Positions 1-8,095 of a stretch of 64,000 nt of DNA are shown one piece after another. The stretch comes from Rhizobacter sp. GTDB taxonomy: Bacteria; Pseudomonadota; Gammaproteobacteria; Burkholderiales; Burkholderiaceae_C. A program made the position numbers and the translations under genes. The stretch spans positions 2,418,001-2,482,000 of the forward strand of contig JAHBZQ010000001.1 of the NCBI GenBank assembly GCA_019635355.1, read 5' to 3'. The notes below the pieces were generated by a model. It ran no database searches. It was not told the origin of the DNA and saw only the letters and a list, made by a program, of their open reading frames with translations. Numbering within the stretch: the stretch's first letter is position 1; every line of letters starts with the position of its first letter.

Positions 1-166
1 TCAGCAGCAGCACCGCAACGTCAGCCTCGGCGGACACGCCGAGGTTGGCGGCGAGCAGTAGCTCACGGAGGAAGCCTGAGGCGCGCCCAGCAAGCAGAGC
101 CAAGCTCAGAAGCAGGGAGGAGCCAAGTAGCCAGCGACCAACGCGCAGGCCACCACCTTTAGACAC
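1..166 (-). CDS. MurJ/MviN-like lipid-linked oligosaccharide flippase, N-terminal fragment
   Basis: The frame is open from a GTG at 166 to the window edge (55 codons), so only the N-terminus is visible. It starts V-S-K-G-G-G-L-R, then a hydrophobic helix (LLGSSLLLSLALLAG), then RASGFLRELLLAANLGVSAEAD. This matches the opening of MurJ/MviN flippases, where helix 1 is followed by a G-x-x-R-E-x-L-x-A-x-x-x-G-x-S-x-x-x-D pattern. Its GTG overlaps the TAA stop of the upstream aldolase gene by eight bases (GTGTCTAA), so the two are translationally linked. In an exopolysaccharide locus such a protein would flip a lipid-linked glycan across the inner membrane. A second, Wzx-type flippase lies at 13088-14329. 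The family call rests on 55 residues. Confidence 0.55.
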   Translation of the reverse strand, partial: MSKGGGLRVGRWLLGSSLLLSLALLAGRASGFLRELLLAANLGVSAEADVAVLLL

Positions 167-1004
167 CCGGCGCTCCGGCGAAGACACGTGCCTGCATGCC
201 GGCGATGATGCCGGCGACGCGGCGTTGCACTTCACTGTGGCGTTCGTCGAGCAAGGCAGCGGGCGCCAACAGGTGCCCCTTCAGCGCCGCACGTAACTTG
301 GCCAGCTCGGCGCCAAAGTCCATATCGGCCTCGATCTCGGCCACGCTCTTGGCCTGCCGATGGAAGGTGCGCGACAGAATGGCCCCTGTCGATCCCAGGC
401 GGGCGTGCTCGGCCAGCAGGAGTTCCGCTGGTAGCAGACCCTCGCCCACCCGCGCCAGCCCTCCAATACCGAAAGGGACGCCCTCGTCGCGCAGAACAGC
501 CGCCAGCCGATCGACAAGCCCGTTCGCGACCGGCTCGAACATGAAGCGCAAGCCGAGGTCCAGGTGCAGATCGTTCAGTCCGATGTGGACTTCGTCGATA
601 CCTGGAACGCGAACACAGTCGCGCAGGTTCTCGGCAGCGGCAGCCGTCTCCACCAGCAGGCAGGTCCGCGCCCGCCCACCCACGGCGGCGGAGAAACGGG
701 CTACCTCGGCCGGCGAGCGGAACATGGGGAGCATGATGATGTCGGCGCCCGCCTCGATCACGGCGTCGATCTCACGCTCGATGGACTCGTGCAAGGGATT
801 GACACGTACCAGCAAACCGCCCGGAGGCACCGCCGGGCGCACCGTGGCCACGTCCTCGAGACAATGACGGCTAATGACTGTGCTTAGGTGACCCTGGCGC
901 TCGACCTTGCCGAGCAACTCCAGGTCGACAAAGACACGGTCGACCCCTCGCCCAGTCGCGAAACGCGCCATGTCGGGATCGTTGGTGATCATCAGGAACT
1001 TCAT
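159..1004 (-). CDS. HpcH/HpaI aldolase / citrate lyase family protein
   Basis: This 281-residue protein has the fold signature of HpcH/HpaI class II pyruvate aldolases. The segment VNPLHESIEREIDAVIEAGAD is followed by IMLPMFRSPAEV, then LLVETAAAAENL, whose Glu corresponds to the metal-ligand glutamate of the family, and HIGLNDLHLDLG, whose Asp is the likely second ligand. Family members cleave or form C-C bonds next to a pyruvate or oxaloacetate moiety. The ATG overlaps the stop of the upstream propeller gene (ATGA) and the 3' end overlaps the flippase start, so it belongs to the export operon. A role making or modifying a keto-acid substituent of the glycan is possible but only inferred from position. 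Confidence 0.7.
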   Translation of the reverse strand: MKFLMITNDPDMARFATGRGVDRVFVDLELLGKVERQGHLSTVISRHCLEDVATVRPAVPPGGLLVRVNPLHESIEREIDAVIEAGADIIMLPMFRSPAEVARFSAAVGGRARTCLLVETAAAAENLRDCVRVPGIDEVHIGLNDLHLDLGLRFMFEPVANGLVDRLAAVLRDEGVPFGIGGLARVGEGLLPAELLLAEHARLGSTGAILSRTFHRQAKSVAEIEADMDFGAELAKLRAALKGHLLAPAALLDERHSEVQRRVAGIIAGMQARVFAGAPGV

Positions 1005-2140
1005 GGCTTGGCGGTGGTTGGACGATGCGGACGGGATTTCGCACTGCCAGTGGGCGGCGCGCGGGGAAGCAGACTTTCAGGAATAACGCGCACAGGGTGA
1101 TTGATGTTTTCGATCGCTCCACTGAACGCGCCATCGACGAAGAAGGCAATTCTGTGATTGTCGGCGTCCGCGATCCACACCTCGCGTGTCCCGCGGTCCA
1201 GCGCGTAGCCGTTCGGCGCGTACAGAGTCTGGTCACCGACGACCTGGGCCGAGCACAGTTGCCGCGGCGGTATGCCGTCAGCGACGGTGGCCTGCTCCTC
1301 CGCGGCGATCTGCTGGGGCGAGCTGAGGGGGTCCTGGAAAAGCGGATGAGGGCATGCAAGCAACACCTCGCGGATTCCCTCGCGCAAATTCCAGCGGCTG
1401 AGCCGATTGCCATGCTCGGAGAGTACGACGAGGTCTTCGCCGACTCGCGACAGGGCGTTCGGGTAGTACTCCGGCATGCGCCGCACTTCCCGCCATCTGT
1501 CGCTGCGTTGCAGAAATACCAGGGCATGGCCAAAGGTATCCGCGATGACGAGCGTCCCGTCATCGAGCACGATCGCATCACGCGGGTATTGGGTTCGAGT
1601 AGCGATCCGCTGCACCACCGTGACGCTGATCTTGCCCTCCTTGTTCATGCCGAGCCTCGCGATGACAATTCGGCTCGGGCTGGCGGACTCGCCGACGATC
1701 AGGACGTCGCCCTGCACCCGCAGGAAGCTTATCGGTTCCGAGTCGTCGTCCAGTAGTCGGATGAGTTCGGTGGTGTCTCCGTTGGCGGGGTTGACGAAGA
1801 GCACCTCGCGGCCCAGAGCAACCACGAGCCGGTCCTTGTAGAGGTCCAAGCCATGAGCGCCGCCGCCGTGGCGCACATTGAGAAGCCAGCGCACCGAACC
1901 GTCAGGACGGATTCGCATGAGACGCCGACTAATCGCCGTAAGTACGACGACGTCTCCGGGGAGCGGCTCACCTCTAACACTGAAGAGGCGTGGTTCCACA
2001 GCCGTGATGTCAATGTTCACCGTCCCGCGGCCCGGGCTGTAGTACGAATAGCGTTGTGCCACCTGGGCGTGCGCGAGCGCGGCGAAAACCCACGCCGAGA
2101 TCAGGACGAGTACCCTTCTGCGCAGCCACTGTGCAGGCAT
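1001..2140 (-). CDS. Secreted NHL/SMP-30-like beta-propeller protein
   Basis: The protein has 379 residues. An N-terminal signal peptide (RRRVLVLISAWVFAALAHAQ, probable cleavage after AHA) indicates export. The rest contains repeating beta-propeller blades with phrases such as GDVVVLTAISRRLMRIRPDG, GLDLYKDRLVVA, DAIVLDDGTLVIADT, EDLVVLSEHGNRLSRW and VWIADADNHRI, typical of NHL/SMP-30-like propellers. No catalytic residue can be assigned. It starts 13 bases downstream of the SLBB export gene and overlaps the aldolase by four bases. A periplasmic scaffold or glycan-binding role is plausible by context only. Confidence 0.65.
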   Translation of the reverse strand: MPAQWLRRRVLVLISAWVFAALAHAQVAQRYSYYSPGRGTVNIDITAVEPRLFSVRGEPLPGDVVVLTAISRRLMRIRPDGSVRWLLNVRHGGGAHGLDLYKDRLVVALGREVLFVNPANGDTTELIRLLDDDSEPISFLRVQGDVLIVGESASPSRIVIARLGMNKEGKISVTVVQRIATRTQYPRDAIVLDDGTLVIADTFGHALVFLQRSDRWREVRRMPEYYPNALSRVGEDLVVLSEHGNRLSRWNLREGIREVLLACPHPLFQDPLSSPQQIAAEEQATVADGIPPRQLCSAQVVGDQTLYAPNGYALDRGTREVWIADADNHRIAFFVDGAFSGAIENINHPVRVIPESLLPRAPPTGSAKSRPHRPTTAKP

Positions 2141-2153
2141 GGCGTCGCTCTGC

Positions 2154-4493
2154 TCACAACCCCTTGGCCACGGATGCGCCGACGACCAATTGGAAGATCA
2201 CCTGCGACCAATCCCTCAAGCCACGCAGCCACGCGGATGTCGAACTGAGCTCGACCGGCTCCTCGGGTACGAAGATGGTGTCGCCCGGGCGGGCCTCACC
2301 GTTGAGGTTGTTCGAAAAGAAGCCGCGTTGCGTCACCACCTCAGCCCGACCATTGGCGCGCACGACATAGATCTCTCGCATATCTGCATTCTTTTTCGGC
2401 ACGGCCGACTCGATGTAGTTGGCGAAGGTGCTGCCCGACATCCACATCGTCGTGACCGGGTTGTACACGGCGCCAGCCACCGTCACGTGGTTGGGTACGG
2501 CGGGGATCATGACGACGTCGCCGTCCTCGAGCGGCAGATCGGGCAACTGCTGCGCAGTCACTCCGAACGGCAGATCGAGCACGATGCGACCTTCGGGGCG
2601 CTGGTTGCGCAGCATCTGCGCACGCCGGCGCATTTCGATGGCCATCGAATCGGAGAGCGACTTCTGCTCGGCTGTGAGATCGGATCCGAAGGAAAGCCCC
2701 ACCTGCCGGGAGATGGCGTCCTCGAGCAGCGACGCCGCCTTCTGGAGCTGCTCGCGCTGATCGAGGACTTGAGCCTGACGGGTAATCTTGAGGCCGTAGA
2801 GGAAGGCCCGCTGCGAAGGACCTCCCGCACGGGCCAGCAGCTGGCGCAAAGTCTCGCCACGGGAGAGCTGGTAGACACCGGCGCTCACCACCTCTCCCTC
2901 GATACGGGCGAAGCGGGTGCGGAGCTCCTCGGGCAACCTCAAATTGCGATCTCCATACACCACGACCTGGTCGCCGGGCCGCAGCTCTGGGTCGTCCGCG
3001 CCACCCCGGGCGGCGAGTGCCTTACCCAGATTGAAATGGAAGAGCTGGGTCTGCCCCGTCGTCTCGTCCAGACGTTCGATTGAGGCGAGGTTCCAGTTGA
3101 TGTTGTCGGCTGGCACCAGACGTTCCGCGCTTCGGGTCGCCAGAGGCGTTCGAAGGACCCGATCTTCCCCCTGGCCGTCCAGCTGCATAGAACGCGCCGT
3201 ACCACGCGCAGCAGGCGCCGCATCGATGCCGAGCGCCAGATCATTCTTCGCCACCATCGTCTCCGGGGCGTACAGCGCCCGCGCATCGGGGATTAGGTCA
3301 CTGACGCGCAGACCCGGTCGGTACGAGCGACGGATCGGTTGGAAGACATGCCCGCGCACCGACACCATGTTGTTGTAGCGCGCCCCGACCGCCTGCAGCG
3401 AAATGACGTCGCCATCCTTTAGCTGCACGTCCGGGGCGACGGACGACAGGTCGACCGAAATCACATCCTTGGGCGCGGCGGGCTGCGTGGGATCGATTCG
3501 GTCGATGGTGACCATCTCAGATCGTGCAACGCTCGGCAGACCTCCTGCGAGCGCAAGCAGCGAGCGCAAGCTGGTGCCTTGAGGCGCGAGTTCGAAGATT
3601 GCCTGTACGTTGGCAGAGCCGAGCAGAGCAACCCGCGGGCCTGCCACGCCAACATGGACAACGTCACCATTGCGTAGCGGCAGGTCACCAGCCGTCGATC
3701 CGTTGGCGATGAATTCGTAGAAATCGAAGGTGCTGACCTGCTGACCGCCACGCATAAGGCGGATGGTCCGCAAGCTCCCGCCGGCGGACACGCCGCCTGC
3801 GACATACAACGCATTGAGGACCGAGCTTGTCGCCGGAACCCGGTAGCCGCCAGGACGCGCAGCCTGTCCGACAACGTACACAGATATGGTTCGTAGCGTG
3901 CCGGTATAGACGTGCAAGGTATAGCCGACGTAGTAGCGGGAGACAGCCCGACCGATCACCTGCTGCAACTCGCCACGCTTCACCCCTGCCAAGAGGATCG
4001 GGCCGACACGCGGTAGCGTGATGAAGCCGGTGTTGTCCACCACCAGGTTGGCATTCATCTCAACCCCGCCCGTCACCTTCACACGGATCTCGTCGCCCGG
4101 GCCGATCTCGTAGTGGTCGGTTGGCGCGCTGTTGACGGGAGCGTCAAACCCTTGGTCCTGGGTGCTGAAGGCGTCCAGGCCGTAGATCGGCAGCCAGCGC
4201 CCGTAGTTCCGGTTGACGAATGACTGGAATTCCGTGCCTCCTGGCGACACCTCGGTGAGGGCCTTGCGCACAGGCCCTTTCACCTCCTTCTCGGGCACCT
4301 CGCGCACGTCAAATCGATCAGGCCGTCCCTCAGAGTCTCTCTCATAGACGCTAGATCCCCATCGGCGCTCGAAACGCTCGCTGCTCCGCTCCTCATCGTC
4401 ATAAGAGCGACTGCTTTCAACCGCATGACTGGGAAGGCAGCTCATTGCAGCAACGGCCACTAGAGCCGCACGAAAGTGGCGATGGAAGTTCAT
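2154..4493 (-). CDS. Multi-SLBB polysaccharide export protein (Wza-like outer-membrane family)
   Basis: This 779-residue protein begins with a signal peptide (residues about 1-24, ending PSHA-VE). A charged linker precedes the Poly_export domain at about 126-205, with YEIGPGDEIRVKV and the FITLPRVGPI strand. SLBB beta-grasp repeats follow near residues 205-285 (VYVVGQAARPGGYRVP), 290-370, 376-430, 531-600 (IEGEVVSAGVYQLSRGE) and 672-750 (VTVAGAVYNPVTT). A C-terminal hydrophobic/amphipathic helix (WSQVIFQLVVGASVAKG) could be the outer-membrane barrel helix, as in Wza. It is about twice the length of Wza (roughly 380 residues), as in long exosortase- or Wzy-associated exporters. It should form the secretion channel for the glycan made by the surrounding genes. 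No lipobox cysteine is seen in the signal peptide. Confidence 0.88.
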   Translation of the reverse strand: MNFHRHFRAALVAVAAMSCLPSHAVESSRSYDDEERSSERFERRWGSSVYERDSEGRPDRFDVREVPEKEVKGPVRKALTEVSPGGTEFQSFVNRNYGRWLPIYGLDAFSTQDQGFDAPVNSAPTDHYEIGPGDEIRVKVTGGVEMNANLVVDNTGFITLPRVGPILLAGVKRGELQQVIGRAVSRYYVGYTLHVYTGTLRTISVYVVGQAARPGGYRVPATSSVLNALYVAGGVSAGGSLRTIRLMRGGQQVSTFDFYEFIANGSTAGDLPLRNGDVVHVGVAGPRVALLGSANVQAIFELAPQGTSLRSLLALAGGLPSVARSEMVTIDRIDPTQPAAPKDVISVDLSSVAPDVQLKDGDVISLQAVGARYNNMVSVRGHVFQPIRRSYRPGLRVSDLIPDARALYAPETMVAKNDLALGIDAAPAARGTARSMQLDGQGEDRVLRTPLATRSAERLVPADNINWNLASIERLDETTGQTQLFHFNLGKALAARGGADDPELRPGDQVVVYGDRNLRLPEELRTRFARIEGEVVSAGVYQLSRGETLRQLLARAGGPSQRAFLYGLKITRQAQVLDQREQLQKAASLLEDAISRQVGLSFGSDLTAEQKSLSDSMAIEMRRRAQMLRNQRPEGRIVLDLPFGVTAQQLPDLPLEDGDVVMIPAVPNHVTVAGAVYNPVTTMWMSGSTFANYIESAVPKKNADMREIYVVRANGRAEVVTQRGFFSNNLNGEARPGDTIFVPEEPVELSSTSAWLRGLRDWSQVIFQLVVGASVAKGL

Positions 4494-4749
4494 CAGCGAG
4501 CAAATCCAGTCGAATGAAGGAACGCGCAGCCCTAGCCGCTTCGGGCGGCCTCTCTCCGCGCTTCCTACACCTGGGATAGATGAGAAAAGGGGCGCATGTT
4601 AAACCCTCAGCATCAAATCGAAGTGCGCGCTTCCCATCTTGGGCGCCATCTTGCAGCCTCGACGCCGTGGCATGATCCGAACTCACCACGACGCCTGGGT
4701 TTCAGCACGCTCTTGTGCTGCCCGTTACCTGCTGGAAGTTCTCACCATC
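4494..4749. promoter_or_regulatory. Divergent intergenic region between the export gene and the CapD-like gene
   Basis: These 256 bases separate two divergently transcribed genes and must hold the promoters of both. The stretch 4560-4620 is locally AT-richer than its surroundings. I could not assign convincing -35/-10 hexamers. An in-frame ATG at 4639 would extend the CapD-like protein by 37 residues (starting MGAILQPRRRG), but that segment looks non-coding. Confidence 0.4.
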
Positions 4750-6654
4750 ATGCTGCGCAGCCACATCGGCAAAACCCTGGCAAACCTTTCGCAGCCTGCC
4801 AAGCTGGGGGTCATGGTTGGCGTAGATGCCGTGTTCCTTCCCCTGTGCGTTCTTGCCTCTGTCACTCTGCGTCTGGGCTCTGTCGACGAGGCAGTACAGA
4901 GCGCACTAGCGTTGCAGGTGGCACTCGGTCTGCTCACGTTGCCAGTCCTTGGCATGGCCGGTCTCTACCGCACCGTCGTCCGCTACATTGACCTTCGAGT
5001 GGTGGCGGCTTCCAGTGCAGCGCTCGCGGTGGTCGTTGTCGCGGTATTTCTACTCGCGCGCGCCTTTGAGTTCCACGCGATCCCGCGCTCCGCTTTGCTC
5101 ATCTATTGGTTCGCCGCTTTTACTTACGTCGTGACCTCGCGCTTTGTCGCTCGTGACCTCTTGCGCCAGGGTCTCAAGCGCGCGGGCCGCCCTCGCCTGC
5201 GAACCGCGATCTACGGTGCCGGAGAAGCCGGGGTGCAGTTGGCTCAAAGCATGAAGTTCAGCCAGGAATACCGCGCGGTTTGTTTTCTTGACGATGAGCG
5301 CTGGCTGCACCGGCGCACCGTTGCGGGACTGCGCGTCTTCCCCCCCTCCGCCTTGGATGACGCAATCTATCGCCTCGATGTGGAGCAGGTCGTTGTAGCC
5401 ATTCCGTCTGCTAGCAGATCGCAACAGCGCGAACTCATCGCCAAACTTGAGCACGTGGGCCTGCCCATCAAAATCGTGCCTGGCCTGGTCGACCTGGTGA
5501 ACGGCCACGCATCCGTTTCTGACATCAGAGAGGTTGACGTTGCCGATCTGCTTGGAAGAGACCCGGTCCCACCCCAGGCTGCTCTTTTCTCGAAGAACAT
5601 CACTGGCAAGGTCGTGCTGGTGACAGGTGCAGGAGGTTCCATCGGCAGTGAGCTGTGCCGCCAGATCGCGTCGCAGCACCCACGTCGACTGGTACTGCTA
5701 GACCACTCTGAGTTCGCGCTGTATTCCATTGATCACGAACTCCGACAAACGGCGGCCAGCATCGAAATCGTGGCGCGACTTGGCTCAGTGCTTGACGAAC
5801 CGCTGCTGCAACGTCTACTGAGCGAAAACGCAGTACAGACGGTCTACCACGCCGCCGCATACAAGCATGTGCCGATGGTGGAGAACAACGTCCAGCAGGG
5901 CATTCGCAACAACATCATGGGGACGCAGGTCGTTTCCCGCGCCGCACTCGCGCAACGTGTTGAAACCTGTGTGCTGATCTCGACCGACAAGGCAGTCCGA
6001 CCCACCAATGTCATGGGGGCGTCAAAGCGCGCCGCCGAGCTGATATTTCAAGCAGCGGCGCATCGCAGCGGATCAACCGTGTTCTCGATGGTTCGCTTCG
6101 GCAATGTCTTGGGCTCTTCTGGCTCGGTGGTACCGCTCTTTAAACAGCAGATTCGCTCAGGTGGCCCTATCACCATTACTCACCCGGACATCATCCGCTA
6201 CTTCATGCTCATTCCTGAAGCCGCGCAACTGGTGATTCAGGCAGGCGCAATGGCGCGTGGCGGAGAGGTGTTCGTGTTGGACATGGGCGAGCCGGTCCGT
6301 ATTGCCGATCTGGCGCGCTCGATGATCCGTTTGTCTGGGCTGACTGAACGCACTCCAGACCAACCCAACGGCGACATCGAGATCAAGTTCGTCGGCCTGC
6401 GACCCGGCGAAAAACTCTTCGAAGAGCTGCTCATCGGCGAAGAAGAGACTCCGAGTGATCACCCTCGCATCATGTGCGCTCGGGAACGCTACATCGACCC
6501 ACTCTTGCTCGACAAGATGATCGACTCACTCCGCGTCTGCTGTGACAGCAACGATGTCGAGGGCATGCTCCGACAGGTGCGCAATCTCGTTCCGGAGTTC
6601 CGCTCACCAGAAGAAGTCAACCGAGAGGGACGGAACTCGTCACACAGGCGCTGA
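4750..6654 (+). CDS. CapD/WbpM/FlaA1-type nucleotide-sugar 4,6-dehydratase, membrane-anchored
   Basis: This 634-residue protein has the WbpM/PglF layout: four transmembrane helices (about 13-125), a first Rossmann-like domain (YGAGEAGVQLAQS onward), and a C-terminal short-chain-dehydrogenase-type domain. The latter contains the NAD(P) motif VTGAGGSIGSEL (about 290) and the family catalytic stretch STDKAVRPTNVMGASKR (about 411). Such enzymes convert UDP-GlcNAc or a related sugar to the 4-keto-6-deoxy intermediate that a DegT aminotransferase then aminates, and such an enzyme lies at 8096-9262. I chose the ATG at 4750 because the upstream in-frame extension lacks coding character and a GGAAG lies about ten bases before this ATG. 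It is convergent with the fused phosphoglycosyl transferase, 12 bases away. Confidence 0.88.
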   Translation: MLRSHIGKTLANLSQPAKLGVMVGVDAVFLPLCVLASVTLRLGSVDEAVQSALALQVALGLLTLPVLGMAGLYRTVVRYIDLRVVAASSAALAVVVVAVFLLARAFEFHAIPRSALLIYWFAAFTYVVTSRFVARDLLRQGLKRAGRPRLRTAIYGAGEAGVQLAQSMKFSQEYRAVCFLDDERWLHRRTVAGLRVFPPSALDDAIYRLDVEQVVVAIPSASRSQQRELIAKLEHVGLPIKIVPGLVDLVNGHASVSDIREVDVADLLGRDPVPPQAALFSKNITGKVVLVTGAGGSIGSELCRQIASQHPRRLVLLDHSEFALYSIDHELRQTAASIEIVARLGSVLDEPLLQRLLSENAVQTVYHAAAYKHVPMVENNVQQGIRNNIMGTQVVSRAALAQRVETCVLISTDKAVRPTNVMGASKRAAELIFQAAAHRSGSTVFSMVRFGNVLGSSGSVVPLFKQQIRSGGPITITHPDIIRYFMLIPEAAQLVIQAGAMARGGEVFVLDMGEPVRIADLARSMIRLSGLTERTPDQPNGDIEIKFVGLRPGEKLFEELLIGEEETPSDHPRIMCARERYIDPLLLDKMIDSLRVCCDSNDVEGMLRQVRNLVPEFRSPEEVNREGRNSSHRR

Positions 6655-6666
6655 GGCAGCTTCCGC

Positions 6667-8082
6667 CTAGCCCGGCATCACCTCCAACTCACTCTCAGCC
6701 GGGGTGGCGAGGACCGGGAGACCGGTTTTCTTGGCAAGTTCGATCGCCCGCTCGCGCAGAGACGCGTCGGAATTTGGCAGTGCAACGATCACATGCGTCG
6801 CGCCCGTGCAGATATGAGGCTTGGTGACTTCATCAACCTTGCCCCACACCGGGATACCCGCGATGTATCGCCCCTGCATTGCCGGGTCATCGTCGAGGAC
6901 AGCAAGCACTGTCCAGCCGCCGTGCATGTGGATGCCTGCGATGAGTCGACGTGCCACATCACCCGCTCCGATAACGATGGCGCGGTGCGGCTGACCCGCC
7001 GCTCCGTTGACACAAGCTCGGGCATGTTCGCCGACCATCCGATATGCCATGCGCACCAAGCTGAGGGCGACGACTGCAAACAGGGGGTGCAACAGAAGTA
7101 CGGCCCGCGCAACCCCAACGAGTTGTGCCATCAGCACTGCCACGGCACTGAACAGGCCGGCCATCAGGCACGCGGCCGTGATGCGCTTGAAGTCATCAAA
7201 GCCAAAAAAGCGCCATAACCCGCGCCGAGCTCCTGTGAGAGCCAAGCACGCCAGGTACACGATCACCACTCCCAGTGAGACAAAGTCGTCATACCACGGC
7301 CGCCCCGGCTGCCAGCGTTCGAAACCGAGCCGAAAGAGATACGTCACGTGCCAACAGGCCAATATGGTGAGGGCATCGACCAACATTGCCAGCCAGGAGC
7401 GCCGAGGGCTCACCGCGGACATCGTTTGATCGAGCCACGCCCACAATTTGCTGTCATTCATGGGAAGGAGTCTCCATGGGGAAGGCAGAGGAGGAACAAA
7501 CACCGTGCGCAATGTCAGGCCCAGCACCCGCAAATCGTGGCCAACGGTCGCGTTGTCGACGTAGTCCAGCGCGTACTGGAGCTTCGCAGGCAGGATAACC
7601 TCGAGGTATTCCCGCTCAGGGTCGTCAGCCCGGGCGAGCAGGTCGTTCTCATCCCGATAGTGCAACGACGCCAGATCGGTGATACCTGGCCGGACACTCA
7701 GTACGCGTTCCCGGTGATCCTCAGGATAGTGGTCGACATACCGCGGCACTTCAGGCCGCGGTCCGACGAGGCTCATCGTGCCCCGCAGCACGTCCAGCAA
7801 TTGGGGAAGCTCGTCGAGCTTGTAGCGGCGCAGCACCGCTCCGACCCGTGTGATGCGTGCATCCCCTGCCACCGTGAGCTGTGGGCCATTGGGTTGCACC
7901 ACGTGTGTCATGGTGCGGAACTTAAATATGCGGAATGGCCTGCCGTATCGACCCACGCGTACCTGTCGGAAAAAGACTGGTCCGGGAGAATCAGCCTTGA
8001 TCAGGACTGCAATTGCGAGCAGCGCAGGCGACAGAATCACCAGCCCGGTGGCCGCCACCACCACGTCCAATACTCGTTTCAT
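6667..8082 (-). CDS. Monotopic phosphoglycosyl transferase fused to a CapD-type membrane + Rossmann domain (permuted order)
   Basis: The 471-residue frame has two parts. Residues 1-about 200 are a PglC/WcaJ-type sugar-1-phosphate transferase: membrane hairpin (KRVLDVVVAATGLVILSP), FKFRTM, the catalytic Asp-Glu dyad in KLDELPQLL, and MSLVGPRPEVP. Residues 208-471, beginning MNDSKL at 7461, carry four transmembrane helices and a Rossmann-like domain (VIGAGDVARRLI ... ALPNSDASLRERAIELAKKTGLPVLATP). These match the N-terminal half of the neighbouring CapD-type protein but stop before the dehydratase domain. In WcaJ/WbaP enzymes the membrane+Rossmann part comes before the transferase; here the order is swapped. 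No stop separates the halves. The ATG at 7461 could also be a separate gene start. I chose 8082 because KRVLDVV is the family start; an ATG at 8124 would overlap the DegT gene by 29 bases. Confidence 0.78.
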   Translation of the reverse strand: MKRVLDVVVAATGLVILSPALLAIAVLIKADSPGPVFFRQVRVGRYGRPFRIFKFRTMTHVVQPNGPQLTVAGDARITRVGAVLRRYKLDELPQLLDVLRGTMSLVGPRPEVPRYVDHYPEDHRERVLSVRPGITDLASLHYRDENDLLARADDPEREYLEVILPAKLQYALDYVDNATVGHDLRVLGLTLRTVFVPPLPSPWRLLPMNDSKLWAWLDQTMSAVSPRRSWLAMLVDALTILACWHVTYLFRLGFERWQPGRPWYDDFVSLGVVIVYLACLALTGARRGLWRFFGFDDFKRITAACLMAGLFSAVAVLMAQLVGVARAVLLLHPLFAVVALSLVRMAYRMVGEHARACVNGAAGQPHRAIVIGAGDVARRLIAGIHMHGGWTVLAVLDDDPAMQGRYIAGIPVWGKVDEVTKPHICTGATHVIVALPNSDASLRERAIELAKKTGLPVLATPAESELEVMPG

Positions 8083-8095
8083 GACGGTCGTACAA

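Noticed and set aside
2139..3083. 314-codon plus-strand frame opposite the SLBB exporter
   Set aside because: Antisense shadow; His/Arg/Glu-rich without domain features, while the opposite strand encodes a recognisable exporter.
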